Below are positions 33,490-43,845 of a stretch of 64,000 bases of DNA, piece by piece. Made by a program: the position numbers and the translations under genes. This DNA comes from Gerris lacustris. Its lineage: Eukaryota; Arthropoda; Insecta; Hemiptera; Gerridae. The notes under the pieces were generated by a model. That model worked only from the letters and a program-made list of their open reading frames with translations, was not told the origin of the DNA and searched no databases. The stretch covers positions 28,154,720-28,218,719 of the forward strand of contig OX578286.1 in NCBI GenBank assembly GCA_951217055.1, read 5' to 3'. Each line of letters opens with the position of its first letter. The first letter of the stretch is position 1.

Positions 33490-34170
33490 TATTGAAGCGA
33501 GCGTAAGCGGGTTTCTTACATTAAATCAACTATGTATCCTGTCTGTGCGAGGGTCGGAAACGTGTGAAGATAACTTGAGTAAAAGTTGGCCGATTTTGGT
33601 GAAATGTGGTGCACATGTTCATTTTACCAAAGCCCAGGAGGTGTTTTTTAAAAAAACGTTATCAAAAGTTCACGCGCAACACTCGCTCAAACATTTTAAA
33701 TTGAAATTTTAGGATGGTTAAACATTGTAATTTTATCTATTCGATAAGACAAACATTTTTTTTTCCAATTCCTTCTTTTTTTTTTTTTTTTTTTTTAGTA
33801 AAACCAACACTGACGCAACTATGAAGTGATAAAGATCTCTAAAACTATTACAGAGGACGTACACGTTTAAAATAAAGAAAACAACGTTTTCATTAATATT
33901 GTATAAACTTCATATCCATTGTATAAAGTACAATTGAAACAGGCACCTGATACAAAGCAGGTTGAACTTCTGATACTAGCAGAAGTTTTTTGGTAGTGAA
34001 GTGATACATTTTATAAAAGTATAGGTAAAGATGGCCGGGGCGTTAGGGTAATGGAATAGCCCTGTTCCTCACAGCTCTACCATCATCCTCTTATACTATC
34101 AACTCATTATGATTAACTAATTTCTTAATATTGGATATTTATTGTATTACGCCAGCTTCAATGAAAGAGC
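33490..34170 (+). mobile_element. rpC element, near complete
   Basis: Begins ATTGAAGCGAGCGTAAGCGG and ends around CAGCTTCAATGAAAGAGC, an inverted version of the start. It contains GTGAAATGTGGTGCACATGT, AGTAAAACCAACACTGACG and AGCAGAAG plus GTAGTGAAGTGATA blocks, and poly-T at 33775-33797. About 680 bp, non-coding. Inverted ends suggest a DNA element; no clear target duplication. Confidence 0.8.
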
Positions 34171-34689
34171 TACGTGATGCCAAGCATAAATTTATATTTA
34201 AGTTATAGAGAGTAATTTTAGAGAAATTAAATACTGAACCTAACAATGAAAGAGAAAGGCACAAAATTTAGAATTCAAATAAATTCCCTCTCCTCCCAAT
34301 ATTTAAATATTAAAACCAATCAATTCCAATTTTCAGTGATCGAAACAAAAACCGCACTGCTGTGGTTTTGGGAAAAAATAGATCAAAAATTCTCACAGAG
34401 GAAAGAGAAATGTTAAATTCCTAATACAAAAACCGAAAAGTACACAGTGGTTTGCAAACAGTGGTTTGGTCTTCTATAATCCACAGTGATCAGTATGCTA
34501 TTCGTTATTCCAGCAGTCATTTGTCATTTCAATCTGAGGCAAAATATTTCAGCGATAAATTCAATTGTTCTTTTTTTGTGTCAATAGTCAATTAAAAAAG
34601 GATTTTGTCCAATGTAAAAACGATTGTTTCAAATTGCAAACTTAAAAGCAGTAAAATAATATTTTATATTGTAAAGTTCATTAAGTGAA
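34171..34689. other. Unassigned AT-rich DNA
   Basis: Nothing recognised. CACAGTGGTTTGCAAACAGT at about 34445 is a small local duplication. Confidence 0.45.
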
Positions 34690-34696
34690 TATGAAA

Positions 34697-35288
34697 TAGA
34701 CTGCCAATTTGTGTGGCATAATAATTTTCTCGCGTCCTATTTCGAATCCTTTGATGATTTTATGCTTTTAAAACCTATTATTGTCAATTTTATTTATTTT
34801 TTCCACGTTTTTCAAATAAGTCAAAATTGTTTTGATTATTTACATGAATGAAAGTATCAATTTAGCACAATTTAAAGAGCGCAGACGGTTGAAATTATTC
34901 TAGGGCTATCTGTTGGCTACTTTCGACAAACCGTCGAAGTTTTATTAAAATCAGATAAGTAGTTTTGATAATATAAGCGTAAATTAATGTATGTTAGTAG
35001 GCATGTGGGTGTAACAATTGGGTGTAGAAGGTTGGAACTTATATGGAACAATAGGCTAATCATGACCTACCATCTAAATTTCATTAAAATCGGACGTAGT
35101 TTTTTTTTAGATAGGTTTGGTTCGCAAAAATTGATTAATAGACCGACAGACAGACACGGGACAAAAAATGTTCCCTGATGTCTAAAACAGATTTCTGTCT
35201 AGGAATAATTTAAATCGGAGACATAAAATATTTTCGTTCTTCAGAACGATCACATAGCTTCCGTTACCTTCGATACGTTTTGGAACAA
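34697..35288 (+). mobile_element. rpA element, near full length
   Basis: Head GACTGCCAATTTGTGTGGCA, middle AAAGAGCGCAGACGGTTGAA, then GACCGACAGACAGACACGG. The tail (TTCCCTGATGTCTAAAACAG, AGAACGATCACATAGCTTCC, GTTACCTTCG) is degraded at the very end (TTTTGGAACAAAA). Confidence 0.85.
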
Positions 35289-35324
35289 AACAAAAAATAT
35301 CTAAAATAAATAAATGTATAATAA

Positions 35325-36510
35325 TTATTACAAGATAAAAAGAACTTTTTATATACTAAAGGTCGACCAAGAAGTCATGAACACGGGAGAAATTGAAAGC
35401 TTAGCTTGGTTTAAAGTCGGAACTTCCGAGTATTGCCGAAGTCAGTACAGTCGGGTTCTAAAGACAATACCCATTTCTACTTTGTATGACATGCGCAATT
35501 ATATCAAATCTCACGAATAACAACAGGAAGGTTTCCAGTCTGTTAGGTTTCCTGTTTTGTTTGTTTTTATACAGTTCCAGTACGAATTATAGTCACAACC
35601 ACAACTATCCTAAACGATTTTTGTACGATCCACAAATCCACGGGATGATGCAAATGCAAAGGACGCTACAAATACCGGGCTAAATAACCCTAATATGTAT
35701 ATCCTTTTGTTATTATAAAAATGATAGGTCTTCACGACAATTAATCAAAATAATATTAGAGAATTTCTAGTCCCCCCCCCCCCCCATTATATTTTTTATA
35801 GATAAAATAACCAGTGAAACTTATCTTAGAATCTCATTATTTTTAATGGAATTTTAAAGTTAAAAAATAGATATTAACTTTATTGTAATACAAGTTTAAG
35901 AAAGAAGAAAATCGATTTAGATTTAAAGAATATTATTATGAATAATCAATATATAATAATATAAAGATATTCTCGTATATTATTAGTGATTTCTTTTTTT
36001 GCACAGTGTTGCCTGTTGCAAAAAATATTTAAAAAATATAGAACTTATCAAAAATAAAATTATTAATTACAAAAGAACAACAGTGTGTTTTTTGACAGTG
36101 GTCTATTTGATTAAAAACTGACTATATATGACACCAAAACAACGACACTAGCGCACTCCTCAAATTTCCATGACTTCTTGGTCGACCTTTAGGTTTTTAA
36201 ATTTTCTGTCATAAATCATAAATTTAAAACCTGTCAAAATGAAGATCGTAAACATGGGTCATGTCAAAACAAATAAAATAACTTGCGGAGTTTTTCCGAA
36301 CTAACTTTCCTTACAGAAAAATTTGCTGAAAACGAATTAAATTCTGCTGAAAGATGGCTAAAAGTATTAAAATAATGCATTGTCATCGTGTTCTGAGCTG
36401 TTCTAAAAGTTTCAAATGTCTAGCTACTCGGGAAGTTAGTTAAAAATAGATTGCAAGATTTGTACTGGACAAACAAACAAACAAGAAAGCAAGCTAATAA
36501 AATCGTAGAA
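35325..36510 (+). mobile_element. rpD element, split by a TA-flanked MITE
   Basis: 35325-35358 equals the start of rpD at 11163 (AAGATAAAAAGAACTTTTTA, TATACTA). The element resumes at 36190 with TAGGTTTTTAAATTTTCTG and runs to CAAACAAACAAGAAAGCAAG, then CTAATAAAA. Confidence 0.75.
35359..36189. mobile_element. 831 bp non-autonomous Tc1/mariner-type element
   Basis: Perfect 21 bp inverted ends begin AAGGTCGACCAAGAAGTCAT. TA is present on each side (35357-35358 and 36190-36191), and the uninterrupted rpD copy near 11195 shows only a single TA, which supports a TA target duplication. No transposase motif is visible; the frames at 35314-35520 and 35486-35683 span the end and have no recognisable motif. 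The interior is AT-rich with a poly-C run at about 35773-35785. Confidence 0.9.
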
Positions 36511-37123
36511 AAAATGTTTAATTCTTGATTTATTTTTTTCATATATTGTAACAAGAAACGAAAAAAAGATTATGGTAATATAATTAAAGTTTGATATTTG
36601 TTAGTCAAAACCCCATTAATATAAAAATCTGTTAATCGGTTCAATTTGAAAAAAAAATTTAAATCGTTATTTATCAATTATTAATTAGTTCAAAACTTTT
36701 ATCAAAACAAACCTTTGAAAGTTAAATAGTATTTTTTTTTTTTAATTTAATTAAAAACCCCCTTTAAATGAAAACAATTAATCAATCATTGTTACATTAA
36801 TTAAAAGAAAAGAGAGGTAATTCATAATTACACTGAAATTAAAAAAGGATTATAATGATGAAAAAATTATATTTAATATTATAATAATATTTATAATAAG
36901 GTAATATGATTTTATAAAAGAAAAATTATTAATATAAGAGGTAGGCACAAGTTTAAAATGAATGAAATATTAATTAGGATTTTTAATTTAAGTTTTGTTA
37001 AAGAGATCATTATTAATTATTAGTAATAAATAAATAATGATAATGCTCATGTTATATTAAAGCAAATTTTAACCGATCTTAAATTGCATCGTTAAAGAAT
37101 TATTCACATATATATTTCATTAT

Positions 37124-37130
<7 letters not shown>
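36511..37130. other. Unassigned, extremely AT-rich
   Basis: No feature apart from poly-A/T runs. Confidence 0.5.

Positions 37131-37197
<67 letters not shown>
37131..37197. repeat. (AT)n microsatellite
   Basis: About 33 AT units, directly left of the GC-rich block. Confidence 0.97.
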
Positions 37198-37201
<4 letters not shown>

Positions 37202-37517
37202 AGATGGTCTATTTTATTATTAAATATAAGTGTTTATTATTTGGATACGGGTCGTACTTATTTAAATAAGTACGACGATTAATGGCGTCTGTCCTCTCCC
37301 AATGAAAACGCTGGTTGAAAGTCGTAGTCAAGACACTGGATTACCGGACATGCGCGCAGCGGCGGGAGGATCGCGCTGAGGTCCTCGAGAGAGAGTTTTG
37401 GTTTTGGACAGCGTGGGAGTTGCGACAGCGGCCATCTTTCGAAGGAGTTCCGCTTTTCCTGCTTTCCTGCTCCGCGGAAGACTCAAGACGACATCAGGTT
37501 TCCCTTAATATCTAATA
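37198..37517 (+). mobile_element. Possible solo LTR (320 bp, CpG-rich)
   Basis: Starts TGTTAGATGG and ends ATATCTAATA, a short inverted pair in the style of LTR ends (TGTTAG...CTAAYA). It contains GGGTCGTACTTATTTAAATA and then a GC- and CpG-rich stretch (GCGCGCAGCGGCGGGAGGAT) that contrasts strongly with its AT surroundings. ATAT lies on both sides, but inside (AT)n this cannot prove a target duplication. Strand follows the TG start. A 66-codon frame (37315-37515) is not convincing. It could instead be a short 5' UTR or CpG element. Confidence 0.45.
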
Positions 37518-37522
37518 ATATA

Positions 37523-37529
<7 letters not shown>

Positions 37530-37597
<68 letters not shown>
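37530..37597. repeat. (AT)n microsatellite
   Basis: About 34 AT units on the right side of the GC-rich block. Confidence 0.97.
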
Positions 37598-37598
<1 letters not shown>

Positions 37599-38010
37599 CC
37601 CCCCTTGGTTCTAAACAATGGTCTGCCTGATAAAAGTCTCAAAGGTTTGTGTGTTTGTCTGCCCAAGACATTGAGACTCCTGGGGGCAGCTTTATTACTC
37701 TACCTTAAGACAATCATTTGTAAGACTAAATCTATTACATAAAACTGAAGGACAATGAGGTCTACAGTTTTCTAAGCGTTTATTTAATATTCATTTGTCT
37801 TAATAGTTTATTAGACAAAGGGATATTATCACATTTATAGACACAAGTGTGATATGCCTTTTTCCAAAGTTACATTGGACTAAATATTCCTTTGTCTTAA
37901 TAGTAATTTAGAGGAAGGGATATTATACTACTCTGTATAATATGTTCCTTAATCTTAATCACTATTAAGACAAAGGGATATAGGGGGGTGCTTAAGTAAA
38001 AAAGTACCTT
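37598..38010 (+). repeat. rpI/rpF-related repeat beside (AT)n
   Basis: CCCCCCTTGGTTCTAAACAA, CAAGACATTGAGACTCCTGG, ACTGAAGGACAATGAGGTCT and CAAGTGTGATATGCCTTTTT match 40985-41290 along their whole length. The distal part shares the rpF core (CCTTTGTCTTAATAGT). It ends GGGGGGTGCTTAAGTAAAAA, inverse to its start. Confidence 0.75.
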
Positions 38011-38023
38011 AAATCCCTTACTA

Positions 38024-38304
38024 GTAGTAGTAGTAGTAGTAGTCTAGTACTTTCTACTAGGACGGGTAGGACGAACCACTTGTTCCAACCTTGCAATTAG
38101 GCCATCACTTAGGCCCTTTTTACGCCCCGCGGTAGTGAGTTTCAGCCACTTCACACATCATACCTCTGTACATAGTACCGCCAAAGCGAGTATGATGTGA
38201 TCAATAGTGAGCCATATAAATCAGAGTGTCACGGCGAGGAATCGAACCCCGTCTCGTTCCACATGGCCGAGCAGACGTGGTTAAACCCACACGGCTACGC
38301 TAGC
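38024..38304 (-). mobile_element. tRNA-derived SINE, complete
   Basis: 281 bp on the minus strand, flanked by TCCCTTACTA at 38014-38023 and 38305-38314 (10 bp target duplication). The head (right side in plus coordinates) is tRNA-like. An A-box-like TAGCGTAGCCGTGTGGG (complement of 38286-38302) and an exact B box GGTTCGATTCC (complement of 38238-38248) are correctly spaced for pol III. The body follows (CTGATTTATATGGCTCACTA, ATCATACTCGCTTTGGCGGT). The tail is a (CTA)n triplet repeat, about eight units. The structure is intact, so it is probably young. LINE-dependent mobility is inferred. Confidence 0.9.
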
Positions 38305-38623
38305 TCCCTTACTAAGTATCAGAGAATATCAGAACCCCAACAGAATAGCTAGATGTTTGCCCCCAGATGTTGACTGATGGACCAGCTAGTATAGTATAGT
38401 AATGTACAATCGAAATTTTCTTTATTGGTATAAAGTTTTCTTTAATATTTCTCCTTTCCACAGCTCAGAGGGTAAAAGAGTAATGCATTATTTTTTTTAT
38501 TCTTTATTGTTTCATATAGCAGCCCCCCCAAAAAGACCCTTTTTTGCTTTATATATCTTTCATTTTATTTTGGGATGAAAAGTAACAGACTGTATTAATG
38601 TAATTGTTACTTAAGAGGGGGTC

Positions 38624-38626
<3 letters not shown>

Positions 38627-38668
<42 letters not shown>
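38627..38668. repeat. (AT)n microsatellite
   Basis: About 21 AT units, followed by a TATTTAT-rich stretch. Confidence 0.95.
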
Positions 38669-38673
<5 letters not shown>

Positions 38674-39356
38674 TTATTTATATACACACACATATATTTA
38701 TTTATTTATTTTTGTCTTAGAGTTTGAAATCAATAAACGTGATGAAAAGAGGGAAAAAACAAACATGAAAACGAAAAATCCCAGTTATTTTGTTCTACTT
38801 TTTTCATCAAGTTAAGAGAAAATGTATTAGATATAGTTGGTTTTAGATGATAAATTAATGTAACTTATGCGAGAGGGATTTGTTTATTGAAGTATCAATG
38901 ATCACTATAGTTAATTAAATTTTATCCTACGCATATTTCTACCATACTAATACCTAGGGTTGACAGATTTCCGATGTAAAAAACCGGAATACATATTCAA
39001 AGTGTCCTGCATTTTCATTTAACACTGGGTTTTACACGTTTCAGATTCTCTCAGAGTCCAATCACAAGGTTTTTAAAAATAAAAACTTTCTATAGTCTGT
39101 GGAGAGGCGAGGAGCCTATACTAAGAGACTGATTTCTGATCTATGATCGTTATTTCTTACTGCTCTTATGTGTTCTTGTAAGCAGGCTTCCGGATTTTTC
39201 GATAAATTTTTTGCCTTAACTGCTGGGGATCTGGTAAAAATTCATTATGTTTTGAGATGAAGGTGTTCTATTGGTGATTTCAGGAAGCCTTTGGTGGTCG
39301 CTTATGAGTATCTAATCCGTCGTCCATTTAATATAATAGGGAAGTAACCCTTCTGT
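38669..39356. other. Unassigned
   Basis: No gene recognised. The stretch 38950-39300 has more balanced base composition but no motif. Confidence 0.45.
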
Positions 39357-39872
39357 TTGGTTTTCGTTCTTTTTTGCTTAGGAGCGGTCATCAGTGATCT
39401 CTTCGCGATGGATGATTCTCAATATGCCTTCCTTCTTGAATCAATAGCTAGGGCTGACTTGACGTACTGCTTCCAATCATTCCATGAGTTCTCGTCGCAG
39501 ATCCTGAAACCCCTTAAGACTATAGAGTGGATGACACTAAGCTCATTGGAACGGATAGTTCTGAATATGTCATCTTTCTTGAAGCAATTTTTAGCTAGGG
39601 CTGACTTGAGGTACTGCTTCCAATCATTCCATGATTTCCCGTCGCAGATCCTGAAACCCCTAAAGACTAAAGCGTGGATGACAATGGGCTCTTCGCGACG
39701 GATTATTCTCAATATGTCTTCATTCTTGTACCAATAACTAGGGCTGACTTGAGGTACTGCTTCCATTCATTTCATGAGTTCCAGTCGCAGATCCTGAAAC
39801 CCCTAAAGACTAAAAAGTGGATGACAGTGATCTCTTTGCAACGGATAATTCTCAATATGTCATCTTTTGGAC
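39357..39872 (-). pseudogene. Array of a 48-residue protein repeat, decayed (unknown family)
   Basis: The DNA is a tandem repeat of 143-147 bp, about 3.5 units. Read on the minus strand, each unit gives a 48-residue block with the order DILRxIRxxE, VIHxLVFRGFRICD, then SWNDWKQYLKSALA. Unit 1 (39870 to about 39745) has a stop where Trp is expected. Units 2 and 3 (39740-39450) are open together in one frame. A partial fourth unit reads FKKEGILRIIHREEIT before a stop. A frameshift separates units 1 and 2 and another lies before unit 4. Differences between units are mostly conservative. I do not recognise the family. It may be an exon of a repeat-containing gene or a transposon-borne gene now decayed. 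Plus-strand frames are probably shadows. Confidence 0.55.
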
Positions 39873-40078
39873 TATGTCACGATACTTTGACTGTAGCACA
39901 TCTACTGACTGACTGCCAACAACCAGACTAACTCACAGCTACTTGTTTACTACAGATAAGGAAAGAAGAAGATGTAAACTGTGTGACGATACTTTGACTG
40001 TACATCTACTGACTGACTGCCAACAACTAGACTAACTCACAACTACTTGTTTACTAGAGATAAGGAAAGACCAAGATA
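39873..40078. repeat. Two-unit tandem duplication
   Basis: GTCACGATACTTTGACTGTA, CTACTGACTGACTGCCAACA and GATAAGGAAAGA appear twice, about 100 bp apart, directly next to the 48-residue repeat array. Confidence 0.9.
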
Positions 40079-40726
40079 ATTGTTGTCTGATTTAAAAATT
40101 GTATGGGTGAAAATAACCTTTGCTGTTGAACATCAAAAAAGTTAATAAATAACTTACAACACTCATTTTATTTGTTTAAAATTTAACTACAACAAAAATA
40201 AGCCTATCACTATTTGTAACAATATAATATTAACAATCCACTAAACAAGTTCAATCACGTTAAAAATTAATAATTATTTGAAATTAAAAGCTAAAAACTA
40301 TGTGAGAAAACCAGCTGATTCATATGGAACAGTATTGCCAACCATATTTACTCCTGCTTTGTCTAGAGTAACACTAGAGGGAATCATGAGAGTTCATGAT
40401 TCCTTTAATTTCCATAACAACTCTAGTTCAACCCGACTGCAATGAGTAACTTTCCTCTATGTAAACTAGGGAGAAATGTTTTTTTTTTTTCTCCCATCTG
40501 CTGATAAAAAAAATCTGTAAAGCGCCGGAGGAGCAATCAACAATTTATGATTTTAATTGTATAATTCAGTAAGCTATAGTTAATTGAATAACAATTACAG
40601 CACTAACTAACTAATTTAGGATATAAAGTGGAATATGTGATGGGTAATTAATTGTGTAAAGTTAACAGATAATTAGATTAAGTAATAACAGAGCATTGAG
40701 ATAACTTGATCAATACAGGATAATTA
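40079..40726. other. Unassigned AT-rich DNA
   Basis: No feature recognised. Confidence 0.5.
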
Positions 40727-40797
40727 TGTTCGTCTTCACTGAATATGTATTAAAGTTGACTGCTAGAACTTTAATACATATTCAGTGAAGACGAACA
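40727..40797. repeat. Perfect 31 bp hairpin, 9 bp loop
   Basis: The arms 40727-40757 and 40767-40797 are exact complements (TGTTCGTCTTCACTGAATAT onward). The loop is GACTGCTAG. It could be a foldback MITE remnant or a small-RNA-like hairpin. Confidence 0.95.
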
Positions 40798-40881
40798 CTA
40801 TACAATTTCAATTTATGCATTATATCTATTGATTCTTTACTTCAAAAAATACTCTATTTGACATTAGGTATGTGCGTGTGA

Positions 40882-40883
40882 AT

Positions 40884-40962
<79 letters not shown>
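40882..40962. repeat. (AT)n microsatellite
   Basis: About 40 AT units with one AAAT interruption. Confidence 0.97.
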
Positions 40963-40969
<7 letters not shown>

Positions 40970-40974
40970 TACCT

Positions 40975-41290
40975 AATTGGCACTTTTTTACTTTAGCACC
41001 CCCCTTGGTTCCAAACAATAGTCTTCCTGACTGAAGTCTTGTATTTGTCTCCCCAAGACATTGAGACTCCTGGGGCAGTTTTATTACTCTACCTTAAGAT
41101 AATCATGTGTAAGACAAAATCTAATACATAAAACTGAAGGACAATGAGGTCTACAGTTTTCTAAGCGTTTATTTAATATTTATTTGTCTTAATAGTTTAT
41201 TAGACAAAGGGATATTATCACATTAATATACACAAGTGTGATATTCCTTTGTCCCAAGGTGCATTTGAATAAATATCCCTATAAAGGAGA
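40975..41290 (+). repeat. rpI repeat beside (AT)n
   Basis: GCACTTTTTTACTTTAGCAC, CCCCCTTGGTTCCAAACAAT, CAAGACATTGAGACTCCTGG and GACAATGAGGTCTACAGTTT. Near-identical in order to 37598-38000, and both copies start at the right edge of an (AT)n tract. Confidence 0.8.
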
Positions 41291-42059
41291 GACGTTTTCC
41301 GCTCCACTACCTGATTTTTCTCTGGGCATAATCGTCGGTATCGTCGTGGTCTGTCGGTAATTCCACATTTGGGTAGATTTTTTTATTCTCCGTAAGATTC
41401 ACCGATGTTCTTTCTACCCACCAAGTCCTTTTTCCCTCTTGTTTATACTTTTCATTTCATATTTCGAGTCATCCCATTTAATAGTAATTATTAAATACTT
41501 GTTTTTCCTTGTAAAACCATGTTTTTTTTGTATTTCATTGTAAAACCATATGTTTATAAAGTATATAGTATTTTAATAATATATTCGGCTTTGTTATATA
41601 ACCTGAACGGAAAACTGCACAACGGAAAGTGCACAAGGGTGCACACGGCATCATCAATGTATTTTTATCTATATATAGCCAAAACGCGCATAAAAAAAGT
41701 AAGCGATGAAACCCATATTTTATTAAAATTATAATTATAGAAGACCAAAAGTCCATTATTCACATCATGAGTAAATAATCTGATTTATGAGAGAAACAGA
41801 TGTCACTAGTAGGTATGGGGACACTTTAAACCACCCCCACTCCTCCATCGTGTTATTACCTATTAACCTTATGATGCCGCAGGGTGAACTCCGAACATTG
41901 ATCTCCCCGCGGGAATGAATGAATACATAATAATTTTCTCATCCAAGGCATTATGTGACATTTTCTACATCATCCAATTTCTATTCCTGTATGCATTAAG
42001 TATTCAAGCTCTTCAAACCTACTAAATTCAAGATATTATTGTAGATATCGTCTGTTCTG
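41291..42059. other. Unassigned; one rpH-linked block
   Basis: ATTCGGCTTTGTTATATAAC, CTGAACGG and CACGGCATCATCAATGTATT (about 41583-41660) match sequence just before rpH copy 2 (46264-46355). No gene. Opposed open frames at 41519-41756 are Tyr/Ile-rich chance frames. Confidence 0.5.
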
Positions 42060-42780
42060 TATAATTGAAGCAAGCGTAAATGAGCTTCTTACAATCAACA
42101 AAATATGCATCCTGTCTGTCTGTTACGTTTACGTGTCCGACAATAATATGAGTAAAAGTTGACCGATTTAGTTGAAATTTTGGTATACATGTTCCTTTTA
42201 CTAATGCTCAGACTAAGTCCGTTAGACAGGTTTGTCCGTCCAAGAGTTCGAGCGCAACGCTCGCCTAAACTTGAGCTTCAAATGTATAATTGGAATTTCA
42301 GAACGGGAAAAGATTCTATCATCACCTTTCAATATAATTGTTTTATTACAACTAACAGCGACACCGCTATGAAGTAATAAATGTTGTTAGGAATATTAAA
42401 GCAGACCTAAACGTTTAAAATAGAGAAAAAAAAACGTTTTTATCTATATCTCGCGTTCTTACGTAACGATTTGAATAACATTTCATATACATTATCTAAA
42501 GTAAAATTGAAACAGGCATGTAAAATTTCAACTTGATTCAAGCAGAAGTTATTGGGTAGTGAAGTGATATATTTTATAATAGTTGAAATGAAGATGGTCT
42601 TCATTTCAACTGGACGTGTAAGTTAAGGAATATATAGAACGCCACCTTCCTTCCCTACATCACGGATCTATTACAATCATCCTCTTTAACTATTACCTAA
42701 TCATGATAAACTATTTGATTAGTATTAACTATTTATTGCTCTACGCGCGCTTGAATGATAGAGCCACGCGATGCCTAGTT
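42060..42780 (+). mobile_element. rpC element, near complete
   Basis: Starts ATTGAAGCAAGCGTAAATGA and ends CTACGCGCGCTTGAATGATA, inverted ends. Full set of rpC blocks. A perfect 13 bp-arm hairpin (GTTGAAATGAAGA, loop TGG) lies at about 42584-42612 and is absent from other copies. Confidence 0.8.
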
Positions 42781-43111
42781 ATATTCTCTTGGACACTGAT
42801 GATACTCAGGTATCAGGTACTCTAAAGTAAACACTCCATAATTTTTCATAATTAAAACTGACTTTTATTTCTGTACCAACTTGTAGAATATAGATCATTA
42901 AGCACTAAATACTAACAAAGTCGACATTATTATCTATAGTTTCGTTACAAAAAAACAAAACTATAAATAACAACAGCCAAAGATAATATTAAGTTCGTTC
43001 TTAGTATAATAAATGTTGTACAATACCTACTTTTATAATTTATAACTTTTAATTAAAACTTGGTATGCAATTGCAGGTGTTAATATTAGGGAAATAATAT
43101 TTAAAATAGTG
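42781..43111. other. Unassigned AT-rich DNA
   Basis: Nothing recognised. Confidence 0.5.
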
Positions 43112-43505
43112 CAATTATTGCGGCACATCGCTTCCTCGTCCTATCCTGAACTATAACACTCTTTAATGGTATTTTCTTTTACTAACCATTATTCTCTAAT
43201 TTAATTATTTTTTCCCCATTTTTTTTTCAGCTTCCAAGCATATCCGAGGAAACAAATCATTCTGAAGAACGAAATTTTTTCATAATCCGAATATAAAAAT
43301 TCCAAAACAGAAATTTATTTTAGACATCAGAGAATAATTTTGGTCTAGTTTTGGTTTGTAAGTCTACATTTTTGCGAACCCACATATCTTAAAAACTAAA
43401 CGAATATACTACAACTATAAATTTAATGAAATTTACTTGAAATTTCATTTAAATTTTTAAACATGCGTCTTTCGACATTTGTATTCAACAAAGAAATTTA
43501 GAATA
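43112..43505. mobile_element. rpA head (+) joined to rpA tail (-)
   Basis: A degraded plus-strand head (GCGGCACATCGCTTCCTCGT) runs to TTTTTTCCCCATTTTTTT. It is followed at once by the tail in reverse (CAGCTTCCAAGCATATCCGA, ATTCTGAAGAACGAAATTTT, GACATCAGAGAATAATTTTG). This head-plus/tail-minus order repeats that of 57792-58190. Confidence 0.75.
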
Positions 43506-43529
43506 GAACCTTACATAATTAATTTTTTG

Positions 43530-43845
43530 GAACGAAGTTCCTTGTGGCACGTTCAGGAGCCCGGGAGTGCATCCGAAAATAACGACCGTCACAAAATCAC
43601 CGTCATAAACCAGTGCCACGAAATCTACCGCTGACAATAACTTGTGTAAATTATGATCGATTTAGTTAAAATTTGGTACACATGTTCATTTCACTAATGT
43701 CCAGGACGTGTTTATTGGACAATGTTATCTGCCCAAGCGTTCGCGCGCAACGCTCGTGTAAACGTAAGCTTCACATGTAAAATTGGAATTTTAGGACGGG
43801 AAAAATTCTACCTTCATTTATTCAATGAGACAGTTATAATATTAC
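43530..43845 (+). mobile_element. rpC fragment
   Basis: GGAACGAAGTTCCTTGTGGC, GGAGCCCGGGAGTGCATCCG, CATGTTCATTTCACTAATGT and CGTTCGCGCGCAACGCTCGT. It breaks off after TTCAATGAGACA. Confidence 0.8.

Noticed and set aside
37315..37515. 66-codon gene in the GC-rich island
   Set aside because: No motif, and the frame ends exactly at the possible LTR edge; GC-rich sequence has few stops by chance.
38220..38310. Functional tRNA gene on the minus strand
   Set aside because: A and B boxes are correct, but no acceptor stem closes and the sequence continues into a SINE body with target duplications.
39419..39737. Plus-strand frame over the 48-residue repeat
   Set aside because: Also open, but the minus-strand reading has the better composition (Trp, conserved FRGFRICD) and conservative changes; kept as the alternative.
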